The position numbers and the translations under genes are program-made. The notes beneath the pieces are model-generated. The model did not search any database and had not been told where the DNA came from. It was given only the letters and a program-made list of their open reading frames with translations. Positions 15,138-23,662 of a stretch of DNA of 35,070 nucleotides are shown in pieces. The number at the start of each line of letters is the position of its first letter. Position 1 is the first letter of the stretch. The stretch comes from Heritagella sp051881655 (lineage in GTDB: Bacteria; Bacillota; Clostridia; Oscillospirales; Acutalibacteraceae). The DNA lies in the NCBI GenBank assembly GCA_051881655.1, contig JBJEQH010000175.1:1-35070 (forward strand), given 5' to 3'.

Positions 15138-15842
15138 TTATTCCCGGTTCTCTCCGTTTCCGTCAGCGCCGGCCGGCTCTTTCCAGGCCTTTACTTCCCG
15201 GCGCAGCCAATCCACAAAATCCTCCACGCCCTCTCCGGTTCTGGCCGAAACCGGGAACACCTGAAGCCGGGGGTTCAGCCGCCGGGCCCGCTCCACACAG
15301 GCCTGCAGGTCAAAATCAAAGTACGGCAGGGTATCCATCTTATTGATCACCAGCGCATCGCACACCGTGAACATCAGCGGATATTTCAGGGGCTTGTCGT
15401 CCCCCTCCGGCACGCTGAGGATCATGGCGTTTTTCGAGGCCCCGGTGTCAAACTCGGCCGGGCACACCAGATTGCCCACGTTTTCCAGCACCACCAGGTC
15501 CAGCCCCTCACAGGAGAGCCCCGCAAGGCCCTGGGCCGTCATATCGGCATCGAGATGGCACATCCCGCCGGTGTGCAGCTGAATGACCCGCACGCCCTCT
15601 TCACTCATGGCCGCCGCATCCACATCCGAATCAATGTCGGCCTCCATCACGCCCATCTGCAGCTCTTCCCGCAGGGCCGCCGCCGTGCGCCGCAGCAGGG
15701 TGGTTTTCCCCGAGCCGGGTGCGCTCATCAGATTCAGCAGGAACACCTGCTCCTTTTTCAGCCTTTCCCGCAGCTGCCGGGCCTGGCGGTCGTTGTCGTC
15801 AAAAATACTGCGCTTGATGTCCAATATCTGAAATTCTTTCAT
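15138..15842 (-). CDS. hypB: Hydrogenase/nickel-enzyme maturation GTPase HypB
   Basis: The product is 234 residues. HypB is a SIMIBI-class GTPase that delivers nickel during [NiFe]-hydrogenase maturation and, in some organisms, to other nickel enzymes. It shows a P-loop (SAPGSGKTTLL, Lys46), EADIDSDVDA, HTGGMCHLDADM with the conserved Cys-His metal site, ENVGNLVCPAEFDTG, and the base-recognition motif NKMD. There is no His-rich N-terminal tail, so it is a minimal HypB. The start at 15842 has AAGGGG upstream; the longer in-frame extension has a non-coding look. No hypA, hypCDEF or hydrogenase genes adjoin it. Confidence 0.93.
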   Translation of the reverse strand: MKEFQILDIKRSIFDDNDRQARQLRERLKKEQVFLLNLMSAPGSGKTTLLRRTAAALREELQMGVMEADIDSDVDAAAMSEEGVRVIQLHTGGMCHLDADMTAQGLAGLSCEGLDLVVLENVGNLVCPAEFDTGASKNAMILSVPEGDDKPLKYPLMFTVCDALVINKMDTLPYFDFDLQACVERARRLNPRLQVFPVSARTGEGVEDFVDWLRREVKAWKEPAGADGNGENRE

Positions 15843-16090
15843 ACTGCCCCTTCTTTTTTGCTCTCCAAAAGGAAAAGCAACGTCTGTCATAATCGAAAAA
15901 ACGATACATATAAATAGTCTACCAGTTTTTTTCCCTTCTGCCAAGAGAAAACCGGCGAAACCCGGTATCTTTTTTCCCACATGGCGTGCTTCCGCAGAAT
16001 TCCTCCCCTCCCCGCTTTCCGGCCGGTACACCGTCCGTGTAGAAATTTCTCCTCCAAATTTAGTAATTTTTACTTATTCCCCGGAAATCC

Positions 16091-16122
16091 GTTTTTTTCC
16101 CCTGTTCCCTGGGGAAAAAAAC
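16091..16122. repeat. Perfect 12-bp inverted repeat in a gene-free stretch
   Basis: GTTTTTTTCCCC (16091-16102) pairs with GGGGAAAAAAAC (16111-16122). The T run precedes and the A run follows the G/C part in both reading directions, so it is not a terminator. The gene-free stretch 15843-16211 is pyrimidine-rich; besides this repeat I see no gene or RNA in it. Confidence 0.7.
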
Positions 16123-16211
16123 CGCATTGCGCTTCACTTTTTTCTTTTCCCCCTGTTTTCCTCCGCTTTTTGACGGCGGCGGTTTTGCCCCACCCCCCTT
16201 TCGTAAATTTC

Positions 16212-16240
16212 TTGACAGTTTGCCGCCTTTCCTTTAAAAT
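16212..16240 (+). promoter_or_regulatory. Consensus sigma-A promoter for rny
   Basis: TTGACA (16212-16217), a 17-base spacer and TAAAAT (16235-16240). It implies an untranslated leader of roughly 115 bases before the rny ATG. Confidence 0.85.
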
Positions 16241-16312
16241 AGAATACATATGCAGTATCTGCATCACGGGAGTGACGCACCCGCTTTACTGATATAGCAT
16301 CTATACTATTAT

Positions 16313-16333
16313 CACGCGGCCTTTTTGCCGCGT
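16313..16333 (+). promoter_or_regulatory. Hairpin in the rny leader
   Basis: ACGCGGC pairs with GCCGCGT around a T-rich loop, about 15 bases before the ribosome site (GGAGGAGG) of rny. Upstream in the same leader, TGCAG-TAT-CTGCA (16251-16263) can also pair. No known riboswitch is recognised. Confidence 0.45.
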
Positions 16334-16360
16334 ATTCCTATCAAATTGGAGGAGGTCCGC

Positions 16361-17923
16361 ATGAACGACATGCCCATTTGGCTGTCGATCCTCATTGCGG
16401 TTCTGTCGGCTGTGGTTTTTGGGGCACTGGGTGTCTTTTTGGGCATACAGCACCGGAAAAAGCAGGCGGAGTCTACCATTGGCTCGGCCGAACAGGAAGC
16501 CAAGAGAATTGTCAGTGACGCGATCAAGACATCGGAAGCCAAGAAGAAAGACGCCATTCTGGAAGGCCGCGAGGAGGTTCACCGCCTGCGCAGCGAGGCC
16601 GACCGTGAAATCGCCGACCGCCGGCGGGAAGTGCAGCGCCAGGAGCGCCGCCTGCAGCAAAAGGAGGAGAATCTGGACCGCAAGCTGGAGAGTGCGGAAC
16701 AGAAGGAAGAAGCCATTGCCAAAAAGAACCGCAAGGCCGATGAGCGCCTGAACGAGGCCGAGCAGCTCAAGCAGAAGCAGTTTGAAGAGCTGGAGCGCAT
16801 CAGCGGGTTTACGCTGGATCAGGCCAAGGAATATCTGCTGAAAAACCTGCAGGATGAGCTGACCCATGAGAAGGCCGTAAAAATCCGCGAAATGGAACAG
16901 CAAACCCGCGAAGAGAGCGAAAAAAATGCCCGGGAAATCATCTCGCTGGCCATTCAGCGCTGTGCGGCTGACCATGTGGCCGAAGCGGCCATCTCGGTGG
17001 TGCCGCTGCCCAACGACGAGATGAAGGGCCGTATTATCGGCCGCGAGGGCCGCAACATCCGCACCATCGAGACCCTGACCGGGGTTGACCTGATTATCGA
17101 CGACACCCCCGAGGCGATCACGCTGTCCAGTTTCGAGCCGGTCCGCCGCGAGGTGGCCCGTATTGCGCTGGAGCGCCTGATCACGGACGGGCGCATCCAC
17201 CCCGCCCGCATCGAGGAAATGGTGGAGAAGGCCCGCCGCGAGGTGGACCAGACCATCAAGCAGGAGGGCGAGCGCGCCGTCATCGAGGCCGGTGTCAACG
17301 GCATTCACCCCGAACTGATCAAGCTGCTGGGCCGGCTGCGTTACCGCACCAGCTACGGTCAGAACGTGCTGAATCATTCGCTGGAAGTGGCGTACCTGGC
17401 CGGTATTATGGCCAGCGAGCTGGGGCTGGACCCCACCGTCGCCCGCCGCGCCGGCCTGCTGCATGATATCGGCAAGGCCCTGGATCACGAAATCGAGGGC
17501 TCGCACGTGGATATCGGCGTGGACGTGGCGCGCAAGTACAAAGAGAGCGAAACGGTTATCCACGCCATCGCCGCCCATCACGGCGACGTCGAGGCCCGCA
17601 CGGTCATTGCCTGCCTGGTGCAGGCGGCCGACGCCATCTCGGCAGCCCGTCCCGGTGCCCGCCGCGAGAACCTGGAGAACTATATCAAGCGCCTGGAGAA
17701 ACTGGAGGAAGTGGCCTCTTCGTTCGAGGGCGTGGATCGCTGCTATGCCATTCAGGCCGGCCGCGAAGTGCGCATTATGGTCAAACCTGAGGTTGTCTCG
17801 GATGACAAAATGGCCCTGCTGTCCCGCGATATCTGCCAGAAAATTGAGAGTGATCTGGAATATCCCGGCCAGATTAAGGTAACCCTGATCCGTGAGAGCC
17901 GTGCGACCGGATTCGCCAAATAA
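16361..17923 (+). CDS. rny: Ribonuclease Y
   Basis: The product is 520 residues, the usual RNase Y length. It is a membrane-anchored endoribonuclease that starts mRNA decay. Domains are: transmembrane helix (about 5-28), long charged coiled coil (about 35-195), KH domain near 215-275 with GRIIGREGRNIRTIE, and a C-terminal HD domain with LLHDIGKALDHE (His368-Asp369). GGAGGAGG seven bases before the ATG at 16361 sets the start. It has its own promoter and leader. ymdB follows, as in many Firmicutes. Confidence 0.97.
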   Translation: MNDMPIWLSILIAVLSAVVFGALGVFLGIQHRKKQAESTIGSAEQEAKRIVSDAIKTSEAKKKDAILEGREEVHRLRSEADREIADRRREVQRQERRLQQKEENLDRKLESAEQKEEAIAKKNRKADERLNEAEQLKQKQFEELERISGFTLDQAKEYLLKNLQDELTHEKAVKIREMEQQTREESEKNAREIISLAIQRCAADHVAEAAISVVPLPNDEMKGRIIGREGRNIRTIETLTGVDLIIDDTPEAITLSSFEPVRREVARIALERLITDGRIHPARIEEMVEKARREVDQTIKQEGERAVIEAGVNGIHPELIKLLGRLRYRTSYGQNVLNHSLEVAYLAGIMASELGLDPTVARRAGLLHDIGKALDHEIEGSHVDIGVDVARKYKESETVIHAIAAHHGDVEARTVIACLVQAADAISAARPGARRENLENYIKRLEKLEEVASSFEGVDRCYAIQAGREVRIMVKPEVVSDDKMALLSRDICQKIESDLEYPGQIKVTLIRESRATGFAK

Positions 17924-17937
17924 AAAGGACAGAAAAA

Positions 17938-17978
17938 GGGAGTACAAGGGGAATGCCCCTTTGTGCTCCCTCTTTTTT
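17938..17978 (+). terminator. Intrinsic terminator between rny and ymdB
   Basis: GGGAGTACAAGGGG can pair, with one bulge and a G-U pair, with CCCCTTTGTGCTCCC, followed by TCTTTTTT. It lies 15 bases after the rny stop. ymdB begins at 18001 with no visible promoter of its own, so this may act as a partial, expression-setting terminator. Confidence 0.7.
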
Positions 17979-18000
17979 CCGCAAAGAGAGGAACTTGTGC

Positions 18001-18774
18001 ATGAATATTCTCGCCATCGGCGACGTGGTGGGCAGCGTGGGCTGCCGTTTTCTGCGCAGCCGCCTTCCGGCCCTGAAAAAGACATACGGCATCGACCTGG
18101 TCATTGCCAACGGTGAAAACTCGGCCGACGGCAACGGCATCACCCCGGTTTCGGCCGAATACCTGTACCAAAGCGGCGTGGATGTAATTACCGGGGGCAA
18201 CCACAGCTTCCGGCGCCGGGAGGCTTTCGCCCGTTTTGACGAGGACGAAACCCTGCTGCGGCCGCTGAATTACCCCGCGGGCGCCGCCCCGGGAAACGGC
18301 TATTGCCTTTACGACATGGGGCGCCTTCAGGTGGGGGTTGTCAATCTGATCGGGACCACCTATATGGAGAGCATGCCCTGCCCGTTTGAGGCCGTGGATA
18401 CCCTTCTGAAAAGCGGGACCCTGCCGAAAATCACGCTGATCGACTTTCACTGCGAGGCCACCAGCGAAAAGCGGGCCATGGGCTTCTTCCTTGACGGCCG
18501 GGTGTCCGCCGTATTCGGCACCCACACCCATGTGCCCACCGCCGACGAGCAGATTCTGCCCCGGGGGACCGGCTATATCACCGATCTGGGTATGACGGGC
18601 GTTCAGCAGTCCGTGCTGGGGGTAAAACCCGAGATCATCATCCAGAAACTGCGCACCCATATGCCGGCGCGCTTCGATCTGGCGGACGGGGACTGCCGGA
18701 TGGATACCGCTTTATTTACCATCGACGAAAAGACGGGGCGCTGCATCACCATACAGCGGCTGTCAATTTTGTAA
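18001..18774 (+). CDS. ymdB: YmdB-family metallophosphoesterase (2',3'-cyclic nucleotide phosphodiesterase)
   Basis: The product is 257 residues, matching the YmdB/TIGR00282 family. Metal ligands are visible: Asp8 (GDVVG), Glu39-Asn40 (NGEN), Asn67-His68 (GGNHSF), DFHCEATSEK near 150 and GTHTHVPTADE near 178. In Bacillus, YmdB hydrolyses 2',3'-cyclic nucleotides, affects biofilm and motility decisions and interacts with RNase Y. The family often has GGNHTW where this protein has GGNHSF. GAGAGGAA upstream supports the start. Confidence 0.93.
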   Translation: MNILAIGDVVGSVGCRFLRSRLPALKKTYGIDLVIANGENSADGNGITPVSAEYLYQSGVDVITGGNHSFRRREAFARFDEDETLLRPLNYPAGAAPGNGYCLYDMGRLQVGVVNLIGTTYMESMPCPFEAVDTLLKSGTLPKITLIDFHCEATSEKRAMGFFLDGRVSAVFGTHTHVPTADEQILPRGTGYITDLGMTGVQQSVLGVKPEIIIQKLRTHMPARFDLADGDCRMDTALFTIDEKTGRCITIQRLSIL

Positions 18775-18821
18775 ATTCCGCCAAAAAGCGCGGCAGGAAG
18801 AGGGAAATCTTTGCTTGTGCG

Positions 18822-18850
18822 TTGAATTTGGCGGTGGGCTATGCTATAAT
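18822..18850 (+). promoter_or_regulatory. Sigma-A promoter for fakA
   Basis: TTGAAT (18822-18827), a 17-base spacer and a perfect TATAAT (18845-18850), giving a leader of about 75 bases before the GTG start of fakA. Confidence 0.8.
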
Positions 18851-18933
18851 GCCCTTGTACACCCCTGGGTTGGGTTAAAAATCACAGGGTCCGCCCTGTA
18901 TGGGAATATAAAAGGATAAGGAAGTGTTGTATT

Positions 18934-20619
18934 GTGCTTAACAGTTCTGTCCTGCGGGACGCTATCCTCTCCGGCGCCCATAATATTGGGAACCATAAAA
19001 CAGAAATCAACGATCTGAACATTTTCCCGGTACCCGATGGGGATACCGGCACCAATATGTCCATGACCATTACGGCCGCTGCCAGCGAACTGCAGAAGAT
19101 GGATGTCTCTTCGGCTTCGGCGGCGGAAGTCGCCAAAACGGCGGCTTCGCTGATGCTGCGCGGGGCGCGGGGCAATTCGGGCGTCATTCTCTCCCTTTTG
19201 TTCCGGGGCTTTGCCAAAGGGCTGGAGGGAAAAGAGGAGGCCGACGCGCGCGATCTGGCCGCCGCTCTGCAGATGGGTGTGGACGCCGCTTATAAGGCGG
19301 TTATGAATCCCACCGAGGGCACGATTCTGACCGTGGCGCGTGTTGCCGCGGAAAAGGCGGCCGCCGCCAGCGAGAGCGACAGCGACCCCGTGTATATGTG
19401 GGCTGCCGCCTGTCTGGGGGCCAGTGAAGCGCTGGAGAATACCCCCCAGCTATTGCCCGTTTTGAAAAAGGCCGGCGTGGTGGATGCCGGCGGCAAGGGG
19501 CTGTGCCTGATTTTTGACGGTATGCTCAGCGTCCTGCGCGACGGAGTGATTGTTCCCGAGGAGAAAAATGCCGCGGAAAAGGCGGAGGAAACCGCCGAAT
19601 TCTTCCGCAACGTGGCCGCCGAATTTGACCAGGAAATCACCTTTACCTACTGCACCGAGTTTATCGTCGGGCGGGATCCCGCGTGCGAAACGGATCCGCT
19701 GGCGCTGCGCTCGGCGCTGGAGGCCATCGGCGACTGCGTGGTGGTGGTTGACGATGAGGAGATCATCAAGGTGCATGTGCACACCGAGGAACCCGGCACC
19801 GCCCTGCAGGCCGGCCTGCGCTTTGGCCAGCTGCTGAGCGTGAAAGTGGAGAACATGAAGGAACAGCACCGCAAGGCGGCGGAGGAAAATGCGGCGGCCA
19901 AGGCTGCGGCTCCCGCTCCTGTGCCCGAGGTGGTTCTGGAACCCGCCGAGCCGGTGGAAGAGCTGGGCTTTGTCGCCGTGGCCGCCGGTGAGGGCATGGC
20001 CACCCTGTTCACCGACCTGGGCTGCTCCCAGATTGTCAGCGGCGGACAGACCATGAACCCCAGCACCGAGACCATTCTGCAGGCCGTACGGGCCACCCCG
20101 GCCAAAACGGTCATCGTTCTGCCCAATAACAAGAACATTATCATGGCGGCCGAGCAGGTCATTCCGCTGGTCACGGACCGCGATGTGATTGTTCTGCCCA
20201 CCCGCACCGTACCCCAGGGCATGGCGGCCATGCTGGCCTTCGATCCGGACTCCTCCCTGGAGGAGAACCAGAACGCCATGATGGACGCGGCTTCGCACGT
20301 GTCCACCGGCCAGGTCACCTATGCGGCCCGGGATTCGGAATTCGGCGGCTATAAAATCAACGAGGGCGACATCATGGGCCTGATCAACGGCAAGCTCGAG
20401 GTGGTGGACGACAATCCCACGGATGTCTGCGTCAAGCTGGTGCGCACTATGTCCAACCGCCGCACCTCGTTTATCACCATCCTCTACGGCGTGGATGTCA
20501 CGGAAGACGAGGCCCAGGAAGCGGTCCGCCGCCTGCGCTCCAAGCTGCACGACGATGTGGAGATCACGCTGGTAAACGGCGGCCAGCCGGTTTATTCCTA
20601 TGTGATCTCGGTGGAATAA
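18934..20619 (+). CDS. fakA: Fatty acid kinase catalytic subunit FakA (YloV, DAK2-domain protein)
   Basis: The product is 561 residues. The N-terminal DhaL/DAK2 domain (about 1-200) has FPVPDGDTGTNM with metal/ATP-binding Asp35, Asp37 and Asn41, and LMLRGARGNSGVILS. A middle domain and a C-terminal DegV-like region (GQTMNPSTETILQAV, VLPNNKNIIMAAEQ, VVLPTRTVPQGMAAML-type segment) complete the YloV architecture. FakA phosphorylates fatty acids bound to a FakB (DegV) partner, feeding phospholipid synthesis. The start is GTG, with AAGGA upstream. In most Firmicutes an Asp23-family gene precedes yloV; it is missing here. recG follows, as is common. Confidence 0.93.
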   Translation: MLNSSVLRDAILSGAHNIGNHKTEINDLNIFPVPDGDTGTNMSMTITAAASELQKMDVSSASAAEVAKTAASLMLRGARGNSGVILSLLFRGFAKGLEGKEEADARDLAAALQMGVDAAYKAVMNPTEGTILTVARVAAEKAAAASESDSDPVYMWAAACLGASEALENTPQLLPVLKKAGVVDAGGKGLCLIFDGMLSVLRDGVIVPEEKNAAEKAEETAEFFRNVAAEFDQEITFTYCTEFIVGRDPACETDPLALRSALEAIGDCVVVVDDEEIIKVHVHTEEPGTALQAGLRFGQLLSVKVENMKEQHRKAAEENAAAKAAAPAPVPEVVLEPAEPVEELGFVAVAAGEGMATLFTDLGCSQIVSGGQTMNPSTETILQAVRATPAKTVIVLPNNKNIIMAAEQVIPLVTDRDVIVLPTRTVPQGMAAMLAFDPDSSLEENQNAMMDAASHVSTGQVTYAARDSEFGGYKINEGDIMGLINGKLEVVDDNPTDVCVKLVRTMSNRRTSFITILYGVDVTEDEAQEAVRRLRSKLHDDVEITLVNGGQPVYSYVISVE

Positions 20620-20638
20620 GCGAAAACTCACAGCCAAA

Positions 20639-20685
20639 AGAGGGGTGCAGACCCGGGCGAAAGCCCCCTGCCCCCTCTCTTTTTC
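20639..20685 (+). terminator. Hairpin-plus-U terminator between fakA and recG
   Basis: GAGGGGTGCAG (20640-20650) pairs with CTGCCCCCTCTC (20668-20679) with one bulge, followed by a T-rich run. recG starts 40 bases later without a visible promoter, so partial read-through is likely. Confidence 0.65.
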
Positions 20686-20724
20686 TTTGCAGCGGCTGTT
20701 TTTACAGAAAGGCGGTGTTCGGTT

Positions 20725-22767
20725 TTGCCCTCTCTCTTCTCGCAAAAAATTCAAACGCTCCGGGGGGTCGGGGAAACGCGGGCCGCCCTGTTCGAGAAAA
20801 TCGGCGCCCCCACCGTGGGGGATCTGCTGATGCTGTACCCGCGCACCTATATCGATCTGAGCCAGCCGCTCTCCATCCGGGAGGCCCCGCTGGGTGAAAC
20901 GGCGGTCATCCGGGCCCGGGTGGCCACGCCGGCGCGCACTGCCTATATCCGCAAGGGCATGACCCTGTATAAGCTGACCGTGACTGACGGGGAGAGCGAT
21001 CTGGAGCTGACCTTTTTCAATAACCGGTACATCCCCCACCTGCTGCCCGAGGGCCGCGAGTTTCTGTTCCGGGGGAAAATAACCGGCAGTCTCCTCCACC
21101 GGGCCATGAGCTCGCCGGAGTTCTACCCCGCCGACGGGAGCGCCGCGGGCCTTCTGCCCGTTTATCCCCAGACCGAGGGCCTTGCCTCCCGGCAGATCGC
21201 CCGGGTGGTCAAAACGGCCCTGCAGCTTCTGCCCGATCCCCTGTCGGATCCGCTGTCCCCGGCGCTCCGCCAGCGGTGCGACCTGTGTACCCTGCGGTAC
21301 GCCCTGGAAAAAATCCACTTCCCCCAAAGTGAAGAGGAGCTGGCCATTGCCCGGCGGCGGCTGATTTTTGAGGAGTTCTTTTTGCTGCAGGTGGGGATGC
21401 TGCAGCTGAAGCGCCGGGCGCGGGTGGAAAACCGGCTGCGCTGCCCCATGGACGGGATCGGGGAATTTTTCGCCTCCCTCCCCTTTTCCCCCACGGGGGC
21501 CCAGGTGCGCTGCGTAAAGGAGGGGACGGCCGATATGGCGGGCCCCCACCCCATGAACCGCCTGGTACAGGGGGACGTGGGCAGCGGCAAAACCGTGGTG
21601 GCCGCCGCGCTGTGCTGTCAGGCCGCGAAAAATGGCCTGCAGGCGGCGTTTATGGCCCCCACCGAGATCCTGGCCCGGCAGCATTTTCTCTCGCTGCAGC
21701 CGCTTCTGCAGCCCCTGTCGGTGCGCTGTGCGCTGCTGACCGGCTCGACCAAAGCGGCCGAGCGGAAACAGCTGCTGCAGGAACTGAAAAACGGCGATAT
21801 CCACCTGCTCATCGGCACCCACGCCCTGCTGACCGGGGACGTGGTCTTCCAAAAGCTGGGGCTGGTGGTCACCGATGAACAGCACCGCTTCGGTGTGGCC
21901 CAGCGGGCCGCCCTGGCCCAGAAGGGGGACCACCCCCATCTGCTGGTCATGAGCGCCACCCCCATTCCCCGCACCCTGGCGCTGATGATCTACGGCGATC
22001 TGGACCTGTCGCTGCTGGACGAGCTGCCCCCCGGGCGGCAGCCCATCGACACCTTCCTCATCGACAGCCCCAAGCGGGAGCGGGCTTTTGCCTTTATCCG
22101 CCGCCATCTGGATGCGGGACGGCAGGCCTATCTGATCTGCCCGCTGGTGGAGGATAACGACAGTGATATGCAGTCCGTCACCCACTACTGTGAAGAGCTG
22201 AAAGCCGGCCCGTTCCGGAATTACACCATCGGGATGCTGCATGGCCGGATGAAGCCGGCGGAAAAGGACCGGGTGATGGCCGATTTCTCCGCCGGACACA
22301 CGCAGATTCTGGTATCCACCACGGTGGTCGAGGTGGGGGTGGATGTGCCCAACGCGACCATCATGCTCATCGAAAACGCCGAGCGGTTCGGCCTGTCCCA
22401 GCTGCACCAGCTGCGCGGACGGGTGGGGCGCGGGCGCGAGAAATCCACCTGTATTCTGGTCAGCGATGCCCAGAATGACCAAACGCTCCACCGCCTGCAC
22501 GTATTCACCTCCACCCAGAGCGGCTTTGTCATCGCCGACGAGGACCTGCGCCTGCGGGGCCCGGGCGACTTCTTCGGGCACAAGCAGCACGGCCTGCCGG
22601 CCCTGCGCATTGCCCAGCTGGGCGAGGACACGGACCTGCTGCGCCTGGCCCAGCAGGAGGCCGGCCGCCTGGTCCGGGAGGACGCCGATCTGTCCATGCC
22701 GGAGCACCGCACCCTGCGGGCCCAGGTGCGCCAGCTGTTCGCCCGGCAGGAAACGGCCATGGCCTGA
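20725..22767 (+). CDS. recG: ATP-dependent DNA helicase RecG
   Basis: The product is 680 residues, full length for RecG, which remodels stalled forks and Holliday junctions. The N-terminal wedge/OB domain spans about 1-230 (VGDLLMLYPRTYIDLS, TFFNNRYIPHLL). Helicase motifs follow: GDVGSGKT near 283-290 (Walker A), TGS in motif Ib, DEQHRFG near 383 (the DExH variant of RecG), SATPIPRTL (motif III), TTVVEVGVDVPNA and QLRGRVGRG (motif VI). The start is TTG at 20725, preceded by AAAGGCGG; no ATG in frame gives the conserved N-terminus. YkgJ-type gene follows after 23 bases. Confidence 0.95.
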   Translation: MPSLFSQKIQTLRGVGETRAALFEKIGAPTVGDLLMLYPRTYIDLSQPLSIREAPLGETAVIRARVATPARTAYIRKGMTLYKLTVTDGESDLELTFFNNRYIPHLLPEGREFLFRGKITGSLLHRAMSSPEFYPADGSAAGLLPVYPQTEGLASRQIARVVKTALQLLPDPLSDPLSPALRQRCDLCTLRYALEKIHFPQSEEELAIARRRLIFEEFFLLQVGMLQLKRRARVENRLRCPMDGIGEFFASLPFSPTGAQVRCVKEGTADMAGPHPMNRLVQGDVGSGKTVVAAALCCQAAKNGLQAAFMAPTEILARQHFLSLQPLLQPLSVRCALLTGSTKAAERKQLLQELKNGDIHLLIGTHALLTGDVVFQKLGLVVTDEQHRFGVAQRAALAQKGDHPHLLVMSATPIPRTLALMIYGDLDLSLLDELPPGRQPIDTFLIDSPKRERAFAFIRRHLDAGRQAYLICPLVEDNDSDMQSVTHYCEELKAGPFRNYTIGMLHGRMKPAEKDRVMADFSAGHTQILVSTTVVEVGVDVPNATIMLIENAERFGLSQLHQLRGRVGRGREKSTCILVSDAQNDQTLHRLHVFTSTQSGFVIADEDLRLRGPGDFFGHKQHGLPALRIAQLGEDTDLLRLAQQEAGRLVREDADLSMPEHRTLRAQVRQLFARQETAMA

Positions 22768-22790
22768 AAAAAAAGAGGAGGCCGCCCTTT

Positions 22791-23489
22791 ATGAACGCCC
22801 ACGCACCGGATGCGGGCCGGCCGGATGTCTGTCCGGATTCCCCGTTTTTGCCCTTGGATGCCCGCCTGTCCCTTGCCTGCCGCGGATGCGGGGGCTGCTG
22901 CCGCCACCGGCAGGATCTGCTGCTGTCCGGCTATGACCTGTTCCGCATCAGCCGCCGGCTCGCTCTACCCCCGGCTGTGGCCGCCGCGTCCTTTTGCCGC
23001 CGCTATGTGGGGGAAGAGAGCCGGCTGCCGCTTCTGCGTATGCGCACCCAAAGGGAGAACGAGGGCGCCTGTGTGTTTTTAACGGCGGAAAACCGCTGCA
23101 GCATCCACACGGCGCGCCCGCTGGCCTGCGCGCTGTTCCCCTTGGGGCAGAGTTTGCTGGAAGAAAGGGACGGGAGCCTTTCCGCCCGCTATTTCAGCCA
23201 GCAGGCCCCCTGCCAGGAACCGGGCGGCCCCACCGCCGTCCTCGGGGATTTCCTCACGGCCTCGGGAATTTTGGAGCGGGAACCCATAGATATCCGCTGG
23301 GCCCAGGTCTGCCTCTCCCTGTCTCAGGCTCTGCGGCAGGGCTCCCCTCATCACCCGCCCCTGTGGGAAAAGCTGTGGCAGCGCCGGATTTTTCACGCCC
23401 TGTACGAAAACTACGACACGGAGCAGGCGTATCTTCCCCAATTGGAGCGCCATGCGGCCTCCTTTCTGTCCTCGATTTCGGCGGAATGA
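22791..23489 (+). CDS. YkgJ-family cysteine-cluster protein
   Basis: The product is 232 residues. The YkgJ (CxxCxxCC) domain is clear: CRGCGGCCRHRQDLLLSGYD near 30-50, then ACVFLTAENRCSIHTARPLA (Cys pair) and CALFP, with a further Cys in QQAPCQEP. The arrangement of about eight cysteines suggests a metal or Fe-S site; the function of the family is not established. AGAGGAGG before the ATG sets the start. It follows recG closely and is probably co-transcribed. Confidence 0.85.
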   Translation: MNAHAPDAGRPDVCPDSPFLPLDARLSLACRGCGGCCRHRQDLLLSGYDLFRISRRLALPPAVAAASFCRRYVGEESRLPLLRMRTQRENEGACVFLTAENRCSIHTARPLACALFPLGQSLLEERDGSLSARYFSQQAPCQEPGGPTAVLGDFLTASGILEREPIDIRWAQVCLSLSQALRQGSPHHPPLWEKLWQRRIFHALYENYDTEQAYLPQLERHAASFLSSISAE

Positions 23490-23607
23490 TAGTACAAATT
23501 GATATTTCTGATGATTTTATACAAATTGTATTTTCTCTTTTGGCTCCTGTTTCTTCCGATCTGTTTATTTTTTAAAAATTATCCCATTTGTGTATTTTTC
23601 TTTCCCG

Positions 23608-23652
23608 CAAAAATCCCCGGCTGCCGCTCCACAGCCGGGGATTTCCCTTTTT
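23608..23652. terminator. Bidirectional terminator between the YkgJ gene and the carboxypeptidase gene
   Basis: AAATCCCCGGCTG (23611-23623) pairs perfectly with CAGCCGGGGATTT (23632-23644), with T-rich DNA on the right and A-rich on the left. It serves two convergent genes. Confidence 0.88.
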
Positions 23653-23662
23653 ATATGGCCTG

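Noticed and set aside
16301..18085. 594-codon open frame on the minus strand
   Set aside because: It is antisense to rny, and its composition is that of a shadow frame.
19450..22707. 1085-codon open frame on the minus strand
   Set aside because: It is antisense to fakA and recG, both of which carry full family motifs.
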